The notes: generated by a model not told the origin, from the letters alone. A DNA stretch of 64,000 bases from Heterocephalus glaber (GCF_000247695.1 NW_004624734.1:35756053-35820052), one strand, 5' to 3'. Counted from the stretch's first letter, positions 11,400 to 22,264 are shown. Numbers and translations: made by a program.

Positions 11400-11636
11400 A
11401 GAGCAAGCCTGGCCTTCCTTGAGCCTGCCAGCCTTCCTGCTTGGTGATGTGATCACTCTCTCCCGCATGTGCTCCTGTCTTTGTGGTGTGACCTACCCAT
11501 GAGGTCTTCACCAGAGCCATGCTGATGCCCATGCTGTGCCCTTGTGCCTCCAGAACTGTGAGCTAAATAAGCCTCTTTTCTTTATAAACTTACCAATCTG
11601 ACCTATTTCATTACAGCAACAAGAAATGAATACAGT
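11400..11636 (+). mobile_element. MaLR LTR, 3' part, sense
   Basis: The MaLR polyadenylation region is clear: 'ccagaactgtgagctaaat', 'cctcttttctttataaa' and a 3' end 'attacagcaacaagaaatgaatacag'. The 5' limit is uncertain. It abuts ERV-L internal sequence. Confidence 0.75.
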
Positions 11637-11796
11637 GATTATTATGCTGAGAAAGTCCAAGTAGAAGCCACTAAAATGGCCTAGGAAAATAGTGAAGTGA
11701 AAACCATGCTGAATACCTGGAGGGGTTGCAGAGATTAGTGCCACTATCAAGAACTTAAAGGAAATAGATCACAGCCACTTGCTTTTGAAAGGGGTG

Positions 11797-11892
11797 GGGG
11801 GGTGGGGCTATAGCTGAAGGGCAGGCAACTGCCTAGTATACAGGAAGTTCTCCATTTGAGTCCCAGAACCAAAAAAGAAAGAAGAAAGGAAC
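11797..11892 (+). mobile_element. ID SINE, diverged, inside ERV-L
   Basis: gtggggctatagctgaaggg (A-box region) and catttgagtcccagaacc (B-box region) are followed by an A/G-rich tail. It is older than the young ID group. Confidence 0.72.
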
Positions 11893-12513
11893 GAAGGACC
11901 TAAGGAATGCAGGAGTGGTAATTTCCACCACATTCCCATTCCATGCACCTTCTTGTCTTGTGCAGAAGACAGATGGATCTGAGAGGATGACAGTGGATTA
12001 TCATAAGCTTAACCAGGTGGTATTTCCAATGGCATCTGCTGTAGCAGATGTGGTTTCATTACTGATGTAGTTTCATTACAGATGTGGTTTTATTCAGTGA
12101 AATTTCTAGGAGTCTGGTGATGTGAAGCATGTCAAGATATCTCTCCTAAAGTGAAAGATAAGTTTTTGCATCTGGCCCCTCCTTCGATCAAGAAAGAGAC
12201 CCAGTGCCTACTAGGCCTCTTGGGATACTGGAGGCAATATATCTTCATGCAGGTGTGCGGCTCTGCCCTATTTACTGCATGATTTGAAAAGTTTCTAGTT
12301 CTCAGTGGAGCACAGAATAAGAGAAGGCTCTGAAATAGGTCCATGCTGCTGTACAAGTTGCTCTGGCACTTGGCTGTATGACCCAGCAGACCTAATGGTG
12401 CTTGAAGTGCAGCAGATAAGGTAATGTTTGGAGCTTTTGGCAGACCCCATAAATGACATGCAGCGCAAGCCTTTAGGATTTTGGAACAAGGCTTTGCCAT
12501 CATCTGCAGATAA

Positions 12514-12514
<1 letters not shown>

Positions 12515-12592
<78 letters not shown>
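12515..12592. repeat. Compound microsatellite (CT)n(TG)n
   Basis: About 37 bases of CT repeat switch directly to about 42 bases of TG repeat. It adjoins the 3' end of an antisense ID, so the TG part probably arose from that ID tail. Confidence 0.97.
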
Positions 12593-12771
12593 TGTAGGAA
12601 TTAAACCCAAGACCTTCACACTGAGCTATATTCCCAGCCCCTTCTTACTTTTTATTATGAGATGGAGTCTCATTAAGTCACTAAGAAGCCCAAGCTGGGC
12701 TGGAACTTAGTGATCTCCTGCCTCAGTCTCCCAGAGTTCTGGGATTACAGGCTTGCACCACCGTGCCAGGC
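12593..12771 (-). mobile_element. B1-ID dimer, antisense
   Basis: A shortened ID (tctgtaggaattaaaccc to ctgagctatattcccagccc) is followed by B1 (gagatggagtctcattaagt to ggcttgcaccaccgtgccagg). Read on the minus strand the order is B1 then ID, as in ID_B1/B1-dID composites. Confidence 0.88.
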
Positions 12772-13418
12772 AACTGCCCTCCCTTTGAGAAATGGCTTTT
12801 TGCCTGAGACTAGCCCTTGTAGAAACTGAACATTTGACCATGGGCCACCAAGTTACCATGCAACGTTAGCTTCCTATCTCTCATGAACTGGGTGCTCTCT
12901 GAGCCATTAAGCCGTAAGTGCGGTATGCACAGCAATTCTCCATCATCAAATGGAAGGGATACATAGGTGAGTGGACCTGAACAGGTCCTGAGGCATAAGT
13001 ACATTACATGAAAATGTAGCCCAAATAACAATAGCCCTCACTTGCTGCAGTGCCTTCTCTCTCTAATTTGTACCTATGGCCTCATGGGGAGGTCCCTATC
13101 AACCAGATTGAGGCCTGGTTCACAGATGATTCTGTACAATATGTAGGGACCACCTGAAAGTAGACAGCTACAGCATTAAAGTCCTTTTGCAGGAAATCTA
13201 TGAAGGACACTGGTGAAGGAAAATCCTCCCACACTTGCACAAGTGTGCTTGGCTGTTCACTTTGCATGGAAAGAAAAATGTCAGGGCATGCAATTATATA
13301 CAGATTCATGTGGCAAATGGTTTGGCTGGATAGTCAGGGAATTGGCAGGGGCATGATTGAAAAATTGTTAACAAGGAAACCTGGAGAAGAGGTACATAAA
13401 TATATAGTACCTTCTCAG

Positions 13419-13587
13419 CCCGGCGTGGTGGCACATACTTGTAATCCCAGCACTTGAGGAGGCTGAGGCAAGAGGATTGCTCCAAGTATGAGACCAGCTT
13501 GGGCTACACAGTGAGCTCAAGACCAGCCTGAACTACATAGCAAGACCCTGTCTCAAAAAACAAAAACAAAAACACACAAATAAATAA
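13419..13587 (+). mobile_element. B1 SINE, full length, inside ERV-L
   Basis: This full-length B1 begins cccggcgtggtggcacatac, contains the duplicated 'gctacacagtgagctcaagaccagcctgaactacatag' module and ends in an A-rich tail. Target duplications are atagtaccttctcag at 13404-13418 and atagtaccttctgag at 13588-13602, one mismatch in 15. Confidence 0.95.
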
Positions 13588-14743
13588 ATAGTACCTTCTG
13601 AGTAGGCAAAAGATATAAAGATATTTGTTTCCATGTGATCTTAGCAGAGGAGTATATTAATAGTTAAGTGGTTAGAATGATCAGTCCTGTGGATGCCAGC
13701 CATCTTTCCCCTTACCCTTGTCATTGTCCAACAAGTTCATGAAAAAAGTGGCCATGGGACCAGGGGTGAATATAGCAATATGGATTTGCACTCATCAAGG
13801 CCAACTTGGCTATGGTCACTGCTGAGTGTTTAACCTGTCAGCAGCAAAGACCAACACTGAGTCCCCAATATGACACCATTTTGGGGGGTAATCAGCCAGC
13901 TACTTGGTAGTGAGTTGATTACATTGGACTCCTTCCATCATGAAAGGGGTAGCATTTTGTTCTGCCTAAATAAATGCTTTACTTCGGATATGGACTTGCA
14001 TTCAGTACTTCTGTCAAAAAACCCTGCCATCTATGGACATACAGAATGAATTATCCATTGTCATGGTATTCTACACAGCATTACTTTGGATCAAGAACAT
14101 AGTTCACAGAAAAAAAACATGTGACAAAGGGCCTGTGCTCCTGGAATTCACTGATCTTACCATGTTCCCCACTGCTACTGTTGGAAGCAATTTACATAAA
14201 TTTGGGGGAAAAATCATTTCATAATTAAAGTATGAGTATAGCTGTCTAAGGCTCAATGTCACTTTGCCAGTGAACCACCTATGGGATGCAAAAACATAAC
14301 TCTGTTTTGCCTCCAGTCACAGCTGAAGCTCAATGATCCCGTGATGCTGTGACACTCCAGGGCAGGATTACATCAGCTGAAGACATCCTGGTTTGAGATC
14401 CAAGTAGTAAGAGAAAAGTTTCACCTGGGGAGGGACAAATTTCTAATCAACCTAAATTCCTCATCAACCAAGGTTCTTCATCAGCATAAGTTCCTCATCC
14501 CCCTGAGATTATCACTGCCCTTCCAGTCATGTTACTCCTGATGAACCAAATAAAGGTGTGGCAAGCTTGGGGTGCCTTCGTCTTTGCAGCCCAGAGCAGC
14601 ATTGATCAAGCCCAAAACTCAGCCTCTTCTCTAAGTCTCAATTCTAGTCTTTATTCCTTAATTCACCTTGTGCTGTGATGGCTCACAGGAGACCAGGACC
14701 CACTGCAGGGGTTCTGTAATGTCCTCTTTCTCCATTCCCTACA

Positions 14744-15117
14744 TGGTATAGTTTGGATCTGGAATGTCCCTCTAAGGCCCATATGTTAAAAGCTTGATTC
14801 CCAGAGTCGTGCTGTTGGGAGGTGGTGGAAACCTCAAGGGGTGGGATCTAGGGGGAAGTTTTAGGCTATCGGGAAACCCTCAAAGGGGATCGTGAGACTC
14901 TGGTCTCTTTCTTTTTCTTGTTTTGCTTCCTGGACATGAGGTTTGGGAACAGTTTTCTCCACCATGTACTCCCTGCCACGATGTGTGTCCTTGCCACAGA
15001 CCCAAAACAATTAGGCTAATCAGTTATGGATTGAAACCTCCAAAACTGTAAGTTGATATAAGCTTCCTCTTTATAAGTTACCTCAGGTATTTTGTTACAG
15101 TAATGGAAAGCTGGTAT
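14744..15117 (+). mobile_element. MaLR LTR, sense, inside ERV-L
   Basis: The LTR runs from tggtatagtttggatctgg to ttgttacagtaatggaaagc, with the typical 'ttgggaggtggtgg' and 'cctctttataagttacctc' blocks. It closely parallels the LTR at 25192-25562. A target duplication was not evident. Confidence 0.82.
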
Positions 15118-15259
15118 ATATACCCACCATCTTCAAGCAGCCGGGTTGATAGAACAGGGGAATGACCTTCTAAAGACTCAAGTTGAGGACGAGCCTGGTG
15201 GTTATACCCTATAGATCTGCAGCAAGCTCTCCAGAAAGCTGTAGGTGCCCCACATATGG

Positions 15260-15662
15260 TGTCGTATTCGTCACTTTCTTGTCACTGGAACAAAACACTG
15301 AACACTTGCAAATTAAAGGTGGAAAGTTCATTTGGCTCACAGTTTAAGAGGATTCAGTCCATGGTTGGTTGGCAGAAACAGCATGGTAGAAGGGCATGGT
15401 GGAAGAAAGCTTCTCATCCCATGACATCCAGGAAGTAGATAGAGAAGAGAGGAGCTGATAGCAAGAATACACCCTTCCAAGTCACACCCCCAGTGGCCCA
15501 CCTCTTCCAATGAGGGTCCACTTCCTAACAGCACATGCAGCTATGAATTCATCAATGGATTAACTTACTGGTGAGTATAGCACCCCATGATCCAATCACT
15601 TTCCAAGAGCCTCACCTCTGAACACATGAGACTTTTGGGAGATGTTTTAGATCTAAACCTTA
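15260..15662 (-). mobile_element. MaLR-type LTR, antisense, inside ERV-L
   Basis: The layout 'cactttcttgtcactggaac', 'ttcatttggctcacagttt', 'ggcatggtggaagaaagc' and a terminal 'gatgttttagatctaaacc' matches copies at 18090-18512 and 37539-37928. The order is that of a MaLR LTR reversed. Confidence 0.75.
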
Positions 15663-15894
15663 GTGGTCCTTTATCTCCTTCAGCCAGCATTTACAGGTCC
15701 AGAAAACATGGTAAGTAGTACCACTCATTAATACTTTTTGTGACTCATGAGCAAAGTTTTTTTTGCTTCCTGTTCTTATGTTCTGATCTGCAGGCCTAGA
15801 GGTCTTAGTACCAAAGGGAGTCATGCTTCCATGAGGAGACAAAACAATAATTCCAAATAACTAGAAGGTAAGACTGCCTCCTGGCCACTTTGGC

Positions 15895-15921
15895 TTGTTG
15901 TTGTTGTTGTTGTTGTTGTTT
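15895..15921. repeat. (TTG)n simple repeat
   Basis: Nine tandem TTG units precede an antisense B1, in the position of its A-rich tail, and most likely grew from that tail. Confidence 0.93.
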
Positions 15922-15938
15922 GGGGGTTTGTTTGGGGG

Positions 15939-16014
15939 TTTTTTGAGACAAGGTCTCAAAAGCTTAGGCTGGCCTTAAACTTTCAGTGACCCTCTTGCCT
16001 CAGCCTCCTTTGGC
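15939..16014 (-). mobile_element. B1 SINE, truncated, antisense
   Basis: ttttttgagacaaggtctca, ggctggccttaaactttcag and cttgcctcagcctcctttgg are the 3' half of B1 in reverse. The rest is missing. Confidence 0.82.
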
Positions 16015-16626
16015 CTTTTTAATGACTTTGAATCAATAGGCAAAGAAGGAATACTGTGCTAGGTGGGGTGATTGATACTGATTACCAAGGAGAAATTGGG
16101 CTACTACTCTAGGAAGGAGAACACAGGAAATCCCTTTGATCATATCCTGTGATTAAAGTCAATGGAAAGCTACAACAGTTCAATGCAGCCAGAACTGGGA
16201 ATGATCTGGTCCCTTCAGGAATAAAGGTCTGAGTCACTCCAGTGGGTCAGAACCATGACTAGCTGAGGTCAAAGGCAATGGAGACTGGGTAATGGGGGAA
16301 GCTGCTCCAGCCATGTGACCAGTTACAGAAATGAGGGCTGTAGCTATTGTGATTATCTCCTCCTTAGTTTATTATTAATATGATTGTGTGAAGGGAGAGA
16401 GATTAATCTACCCATCTGTATGTTAAGCAAACATCTTTTTCCTCTCTTATTTCCTTACCGTGTAATGTAAGATGTATTGACTTTGTATTATATTTACACA
16501 TTGTTAATTCTACATTGTAATATTTAAGTTACAGGATATGAAGGAGAAAGTAAATATCACTTGAGAACTTTAGTTCCTCTTCTGCAAAAGGGGTTAGTGT
16601 GTTTTTTTGGTTGTATGCAGGGTATT

Positions 16627-17163
16627 TGTATCATGTTAGGCAGAATTATGACCTTGTTATTAAATATGACCTTGTTATTAAATATTAAATATTAAGGAGA
16701 TGCACAAGGTTGCCAAGTTGACAAAGGGTGGATTTGTGATGGCAAAGTTTATGCTTCAATTTTCCTGGACAATGAGGCACTCTAATAATAAATATGATGT
16801 TGGGTGTGTCTTTGAGTGTATTTCTGGATGGAAGCAACATTCAAAATCAACAGATGGAATCCAGCAGATTGCCTTCCGCAGGGCAGGTGGGTCTCATCCA
16901 ATGTATTGAAGCTTGAGTAGAACAAAAGGTTGAATGAGGAAAAATTTACTCTCTCAGCCTGAGAACCTTTGAGCTTGGGTATTAGTCTTCACCTGTTTTA
17001 GGACTCCAACCTATAATGAAGCTATATTCTCAGCTCTCCTGAGTTTCCAGCTTGCCAACAGTAGATCCTGGGAATTCTTAGCCTCCATAAACATGTGGAG
17101 CAATTCCTTAAAATAAATCTCATATCTAGTGATCTATAGATCCCTGGAGAACCCTGACTAACA
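16627..17163 (+). mobile_element. MLT2-type LTR (ERV-L 3' LTR)
   Basis: It starts TGTATCATGTTAGGCAG and ends 'ggagaaccctgactaaca', the characteristic MLT2 termini. Internally 'aaagggtggatttgtgatgg', 'attttcctggacaatg', 'ggtgggtctcatccaat' and 'ccttaaaataaatctc' follow the family order. A small tandem duplication (gaccttgttattaaatat) lies at about 16650-16685. It follows the ERV-L internal block directly, so it is the 3' LTR of that provirus. Confidence 0.88.
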
Positions 17164-17179
17164 AAGACACTCAGCTAAT

Positions 17180-17960
17180 TAAGCAACAGGGCCAGGAAAA
17201 TCCTTGTACAAGCCATTTTTGGACATATATCTTTATTTCTTTTGGGTAAATACTTAGATATCTAATTGCTGGGTCACAGAATATGTGCTAATTATAAGAA
17301 GCTGCCAGACTGTTTTCCCAAATGGTCTAGAAGGGTTCCAGTTGCCCCCCCATCTTCATCTACATTTGATGTCACTAGTAGTTCAATTTTAGCTATTCTA
17401 ATAGCTGTATAATTGCTTTAATTTGCATTTCTCTGCTGAATACAGATGTTGAACCTTTTTTCACTTGCTTGTCAGCCATTGGTATATCTTCTTTTGTGAA
17501 GTATCTGCTTATTTTTTTTAAAAAGTATTACTTTTATTATTATTCAGTGTAAGATTGCTTTTTTACTTTATTGATAGCATCTTTGTTTTGCAAATCCTTT
17601 CTCAGACTGTGGATCACCATTCATTTTCCCAAGGGTGCAGAAATTTTTATTTTTGTTAAAGTCTAATGAATTGATTTTTTTCCTTTATGGTTATTATTTT
17701 CTATAGCCCAAGGAAAGAAAGTCTTTGCCTATTCCAAGGTTATGGAGATATGTTCCTATGTTTTCTTCTAGAAGCTTTATAATTTAGTTTTTACTAAACT
17801 ATAGGTCTGTGATCTATCTCAAGTTAATGTTTGTGAATGGTGAGAAATTAAGACACATGGCTCATTTCTTTAAGTATGGTGATCCAGATGTTCCAGTATG
17901 ATTTGTTGAAAAATCTGTCATTTTCCTTTTGAAGTACATCAGCAAGAGTGTTAAAAATTA
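17180..17960 (-). mobile_element. Old LINE-1 fragment, antisense
   Basis: The stretch includes 'ggtaaatacttagatatctaattgctgggtcac', 'ttgcatttctctgctga' and 'gtctttgcctattcc', the reverse of the ORF2 3' and 3' UTR region of an ancient L1. No frame is intact. Confidence 0.82.
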
Positions 17961-18089
17961 AACAACACCTAACGCTGTCTCCGGCCCAGATCTCCTCCCT
18001 TTCTTTTCTTCCTGACATCTCTACTTGGCTAACCTACGAATACCTCAAAGTTGATTTGCCAGAAATAAAAACTTCATCTTTACCTCCTA

Positions 18090-18512
18090 TGTTAGTTACC
18101 TTTCCATTGCCAGGACAGAATACCTGACATATGCAATTTAATGGAGAAAAGATTTTATTTTGGCTCACAGTTTCAGAAGTTTCCATCAATGGTAAGCTGA
18201 CTCCATTGCTGTGAGCCTGACAAGGCAGAAACATTATGGTGGAAGGGCGTGGCAGAAGAAAGTTGCTTACCTTATGGCAGCCAAGAGTCAGAGACAGGGA
18301 GGTAGGACCCTTCAAAGGCAGAGCCCCAGTGGCCTACTTCCTCCAGCTGGGTCCCACCTTCCTACAGCCCACTTAGCTAATGAACTCAGAATCAGTTAAT
18401 GTACAATGAGGTTACTCCTCTCCTGAGCAGTCTCACCTCTAATCATCACTACATCGGGGGAATCAGGCCCTTAGTCCATGAGTCTTTGGGGAACACTCCG
18501 TATTTAAAACCT
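18090..18512 (-). mobile_element. MaLR-type LTR, antisense
   Basis: It runs from tgttagttacctttccattg through 'tttattttggctcacagttt' and 'ggtggaagggcgtggcag' to 'cgtatttaaaacctag'. It aligns by eye with 15260-15662 and 37539-37928. Confidence 0.75.
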
Positions 18513-18639
18513 AGTACCCCTCCCTTGGCTGACTCCTCCTGACTCTAGTCTCAGGCTGAAAGTTACTTCTAAAACATTTTCCATAAAAGCTGCAATTTTG
18601 GTAGTCCTTCTTGACACTGTACTTCAACATCCTCTTATT

Positions 18640-18805
18640 CTACCTACCCGACTGTGACTTATTTCATTTCCTAGTTTCTGCATCCCTCCTCCATTAGACT
18701 CTAAGCCACAGGAAGGCAGTTACAAAGTTTACTTGTGTTATGTTCTTGTATTTGAACCTTTAGAAAATACCAACTCAGTACATCTTTGTTGAATAAGTGG
18801 GTAAT
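18640..18805 (+). mobile_element. LINE-2 3' fragment
   Basis: 'ccattagactctaagccacag', 'gttacaaagttta' and 'actcagtacatctttgttgaataa' fit the conserved L2 3' end. It is highly diverged. Confidence 0.55.
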
Positions 18806-19084
18806 TTCTTACCCTCCCCTCCCAGTGCGGACATTGCTTAGGATTCATGTCTCTGAGCTTTGCCTGATTTTCTTCTTTATGTTTCATTGATTCCTACTTT
18901 AATGATGGGGGGTGTGTGAAGAAGTCTCCAATCTACCCCTAGGCTATAAAACTTCCAGATCTTGGTCTGCATTTCCAACATCAGGCTAGATATTTATGTT
19001 TGTTGGGTTTTTTTACCCCATTGTCTCAGATAAAGGACATAAAACATTGACAACATGCAAGGAAATGTGTATACATTATGCAAT
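18806..19084. other. No recognisable feature
   Basis: Unique-looking sequence without a coding or repeat signal. Confidence 0.45.
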
Positions 19085-19270
19085 GCATTGGAAACAACCC
19101 ACATGCTCATCAAAAGAGGCTGTGTAAATAAATTATGATACTACTGAACGTCTCAGAAAGACCAGAAAGATTTATATACTGATGTGAAAGATGGCCATGA
19201 CGTACTGTTGAGCACAAAAGCAAAAGCGAGTGTCTGGTAAATATGCACAGCCCTCTTTCTAATAGTTTTC
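19085..19270 (+). mobile_element. LINE-1 fragment, sense
   Basis: 'ggaaacaacccacatgctcatc', 'gtaaataaattatgata' and 'ctgatgtgaaagatggcc' correspond to the end of ORF2 and start of the 3' UTR of an old L1. Confidence 0.65.
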
Positions 19271-19329
19271 CCTTTCTTTGATGTCAAAGTTAGTTATATT
19301 TCTTTGTACAGTGACCAATGGGGTGTTTT

Positions 19330-19430
19330 TTCTTTCTTTTTTTTTTAAGTACTGGGGATCAAACTCGGGTCCTTGCACTTGCGCTTGCACAGCAGGTGGT
19401 GAAACCACTGAGCTAAATCCCGGGCCCCAG
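19330..19430 (-). mobile_element. ID SINE, young subfamily, antisense
   Basis: A T tract, then tactggggatcaaactcggg and actgagctaaatcccgggcc, gives the reverse ID. A short duplication 'ttgcacttgcgcttgcac' lies in the middle. Similar flanks (caatgggg and caatgggt) suggest target duplication. Confidence 0.9.
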
Positions 19431-19559
19431 AGCAATGGGTTTTATAACGAGTATCTCAATATGTAAAGAACTTGAAAAAAGTAGTGGTTATTATCTATTA
19501 GTAAACGCTTGTGTTTTCTACCATAAAACCATACCATAGTCTCCAGAACTATCAGTGGA

Positions 19560-20010
19560 ATTTAATGTTATTCAATGGCTCCATATGCGTTTATTGAGCA
19601 CCTACTATGTGCCAGTTTCTATTCCACATGCTGGAGAAATGCAAGGAAACAATGCAAAGTTTTTGCCCATCCACAGCTTTATGGTTAGAAAATAAGCAAA
19701 TAAATAGATAATATAACGAAAAGTTAGATAAATATAAGTGCTATGATGAAACCAAGTTACGAGATGCACTGTTTTAGGTAGGGTGGTCAGGAAAGGCCTT
19801 TCTGAAATGGTGACAGCTGAGCAGAGGCTGGAATAAAGTGAGGGCAGCACTCGGGGAAACATGTGGGTGGAGAACATTGCGTCAGAAGACTCAGCCATCA
19901 CCAGCCTGTGCCAGTGACCTGCTCGCCGGGCTCAAGCAGCAGAAGCAGAGGACAACAGCTGGAGCAAAGTGAGTAAGGAGAGGGTAAGAGGGAGATAGGG
20001 CCACTCTGGC
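19560..20010 (-). mobile_element. LINE-2-like or related ancient repeat
   Basis: 'tttattgagcacctactatgtgccag' starts a block that continues with 'gataaatataagtgctatgatg', 'gtagggtggtcaggaaaggcc' and 'tgacagctgagcagaggc'. The same ancient family occurs at 42465 onward. The family assignment is tentative. Confidence 0.6.
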
Positions 20011-20124
20011 CCGGCCATGGCATGAGTCCCAGGCTCTGGTGGCTTCTACATAGGGTGGCAAATCAGCCCTCAGAGGCGTGCCTCTTACAACATGTTAGTG
20101 TTCCCTTTAAAAAAGAAAATTATA

Positions 20125-20198
20125 GGGCCGGGGATTTAGCTCAGTGGTTTCGCCGCCTGCTGTGCAAGCGCAAGGACCAGGGTTCGATCCCCGGTACC
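20125..20198 (+). mobile_element. ID SINE, young copy with perfect target duplication
   Basis: gggccggggatttagctcag to ggttcgatccccggtacc is almost the consensus of the young group. A perfect 13-bp duplication aaagaaaattata flanks it (20112-20124 and 20199-20211). It landed exactly at the head of a B1. Confidence 0.96.
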
Positions 20199-20211
20199 AA
20201 AGAAAATTATA

Positions 20212-20332
20212 GCTGGGCATGGTGGTGCATGCCTGTAATCCCTGCACTTGGTGGCTGAGGCAGAAGGATCAGAAGGATCTTCAGTTCAAGGCCAATCTGG
20301 ACCACACAGCAAGACTTTGGCTCAAAACTACT
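20212..20332 (+). mobile_element. B1 SINE, sense
   Basis: It begins gctgggcatggtggtgcatg and continues through ggctgaggcagaaggatc, followed by a diverged right part. It lies next to the ID and separated from it only by the ID's target duplication. Confidence 0.88.
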
Positions 20333-20556
20333 CCGCCCAAAAGAAAATACACACCAAACTGTTATCAGAACAAACTTCTGGGATGTGGGCTTGCAGAAGA
20401 CTTTCATTCTCAAAACCATACCCTCTCATCATGTTTGAATGTTTTACAGTAAGTATTATTTTGGTCATCAGAAAAAGAAATAATGATTTAAAAAATCTGT
20501 CCATACCCTTTGGCCAATAAACTCCCTTTCAAGCAAAAACAGCCCTTAAAAAATTG
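20333..20556. other. No recognisable feature
   Basis: Short unique interval between SINEs. Confidence 0.45.
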
Positions 20557-20662
20557 GAACCAGGTGCCATGGTGCACAGCAGCTGCTTGAGAGACTGAAG
20601 CGGGAGAATCACTGGTGCCCAGGCATCTAAGATCACCTGAGCAGTATCAGGTATCCGAAAAA
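20557..20662 (+). mobile_element. Diverged B1-like SINE
   Basis: 'aggtgccatggtgcacagcag', 'gagagactgaagcgggagaatc' and 'gatcacctgagcag' follow B1 order with many substitutions. Confidence 0.55.
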
Positions 20663-20689
20663 GGGGCAAGGGCGGTAAATATGCAAAAC

Positions 20690-20815
20690 TCATTAAAGTA
20701 TTAGGTATGGCTACAAAAAACGGAAACAACCTAGCTGTTCAACAGTGGAGGGTTGATTAAATAAACTGTGGGAACACCCTATGGTGAGACTGTACGAAGC
20801 AGTGACAAAGGCAGC
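20690..20815 (+). mobile_element. LINE-1 fragment, sense
   Basis: 'acggaaacaacctagctgttcaac' and 'ggttgattaaataaactgtgg' match the same L1 region as 19085-19270. Confidence 0.6.
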
Positions 20816-22264
20816 TGCAGAATGCCAGCCAGGGAGGAAAATGCCATCACCCCCAACTCCGTGAGTCCGTTTCCGTCTCCCTTCCTAAGAAGGCCACTTC
20901 CTCCCTGAATCCTACTTGTATATATTATCCAGACTACTCCTCGGCCTTCACCACATACTATTCCCTTACAGAGCACCAGGGAGTGGAAGACAGCAGAGCA
21001 GAGCAGCCCTCAAACGCTCCGGAAGACTTATTTTGCAGCTCATGCACCTTCCCAATGAATGTGAAAATTACTGAGCACCCATTTCCAGGCACCCATTCAG
21101 GTAGCAGAGGTGGGAACCCAGAAGACCACAGTGGAAGAGTCCCCAGGCACCCGAGAGAGGATAACAGAGCTGGGGCCCTGGTGTCAGCACCCCTCCCTCT
21201 CCTGACCACCCACTTCCTCTTCCCTGAGATGCTGGAGAGCCCCTCCCCTGGCTCCCAGGCCCTGCGCCCTTGGCTGGCAAGACTGCACTTCCTAAACCTG
21301 GGTCTGAGCCACTGGGTAGACGAGGGAGTAATGCAACCAGGGGCGTCCTACTTCCCAGTCAGCTCCATGACTGACTCAACAGCTCTGCCAGAGACCAGGA
21401 TGGGCACCTTCTACCCACCTCGCAGCAGCCTCCTCTGGAAAGGGCAGCCATCTGGAAACCAGTTTCCTAACAGCCACGTCTTCTGGTACAGAAAGGGTCC
21501 CTGTGGAAGCTCCTTCTACCCAGTACCCTGAAAGGCCAAGGGTCTCTTTACCCTCATGGGACATCTGCGGGACCCAGTAACACCCCTTTTTCCTACCCAA
21601 GCCTTCTGCTGCCTGGGAAATGAGATAAATGAGCCTCTAATGGACACCATATTTATCGCTGATCAACATTGATACCAAAGCCCAGAGTGAGGCAGAACTG
21701 GCCCTGGGGTGGCAGGTCGGGCCACTTTATGGCACAGCAGTGCGGAAAGGTCAGCCCCTAAAGAGAAAGGAAAAAGAAGGAGCTGGAGGAGTCACATCGC
21801 ATTTCTCCATCTAAACTCCCCAATGAATTAAGTCACCTCTCTTGTCAGTCAGGGGCCTGGCAGAAAGAGAGGACATAGTCTAAACTTTGAACAATGTTTA
21901 ACAAAGGAATCTTTTACAAAAACATGGTCCGGCCATGGGGACTCCACAGAGGAATGGAGATGGAGCCATTTCCAGGCACCCAGACAGGTAGGAGAGGCAG
22001 GAACCCAGAAGACCACAGTGGGACCTAGAGGCAGAGGCTGGGTGGAGAAAGCAGTCCCAGGAGGCTCAGTGAGCCTGCAATGGGAGGAGAGGGGTTGGGA
22101 CCCTCCACTGACACGCGGCCCAGTCAGAGACAGAGAAGATGGCGTTCATCACTTTAAGTGGGTAATTTATGAACAGCCGAAAGGCATTGCTCATGGTCTG
22201 GAAGCTGTGAAGTTCCCAATCAGGGTGCTGGCAGGGCTGGTGAGGACTCCTTCCTCATAGATGG
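20816..22264. other. Low-repeat interval with a 57-bp direct repeat
   Basis: About 1.4 kb without a recognised transposon. A 182-codon open frame (20983-21531, plus) has no domain, no Kozak or splice context, and is overlapped by antisense frames, so I do not call it a gene. Two 57-bp segments (21079-21135 and 21966-22022) differ at only about 6 positions. Confidence 0.5.

Larger units (their letters stand above)
11930..14225 (+). pseudogene. ERV-L pol relic (RT, RNase H and integrase parts)
   Basis: Translated pieces of the plus strand resemble ERV-L Pol: the RT core near 11930-12110, the RT-connection and RNase H region from about 12110 through 13200, and a zinc-binding and core-like integrase stretch from about 13760 to 13960. 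In intact elements this polyprotein copies and integrates proviral DNA. Here the frame is broken by several in-frame stops and frameshifts, and a (TC)n(TG)n tract with an ID/B1 dimer splits the RNase H part. A B1 lies between the RNase H and integrase parts. Recognition is by pattern only. Nothing here could be expressed as a working protein. Confidence 0.75.
11637..16626 (+). mobile_element. ERV-L provirus internal region, broken
   Basis: Ancient class III endogenous retrovirus sequence is recognisable in separated blocks: pol from before the reverse transcriptase core to RNase H (11637-12514 and 12772-13400), an integrase-like block (about 13690-14220), and the 3' internal region leading to the LTR (about 15663-16626). 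The 14240-14743 block is less certain. Insertions split it: ID at 11797, microsatellite plus ID/B1 at 12515-12771, B1 at 13419, MaLR LTRs at 14744 and 15260, and (TTG)n plus B1 at 15895-16014. No 5' LTR was identified. Confidence 0.82.

Noticed and set aside
12515..12592. (CT)n(TG)n tract as a regulatory element
   Set aside because: It lies in a dead provirus and adjoins an ID tail, so simple slippage explains it.
14240..14743. Possible additional LTR around 14520-14740 (aaccaaataaaggtgtgg)
   Set aside because: An AATAAA and suggestive flanking sequence are present, but no defined ends, target duplication or second copy were found, so I left it within the uncertain part of the ERV-L remnant.
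20125..20198. tRNA gene candidate from A and B box motifs
   Set aside because: The match is to the ID SINE: it has an A-rich tail and target duplications and lacks a foldable full cloverleaf. The same applies to all other ID copies.
20983..21531. 182-codon plus-strand open frame
   Set aside because: No domain, low-complexity Pro/Ser/Gly content from GC-rich sequence, open antisense frames over the same bases, and no visible splice or promoter context. It also includes one copy of the 57-bp repeat.
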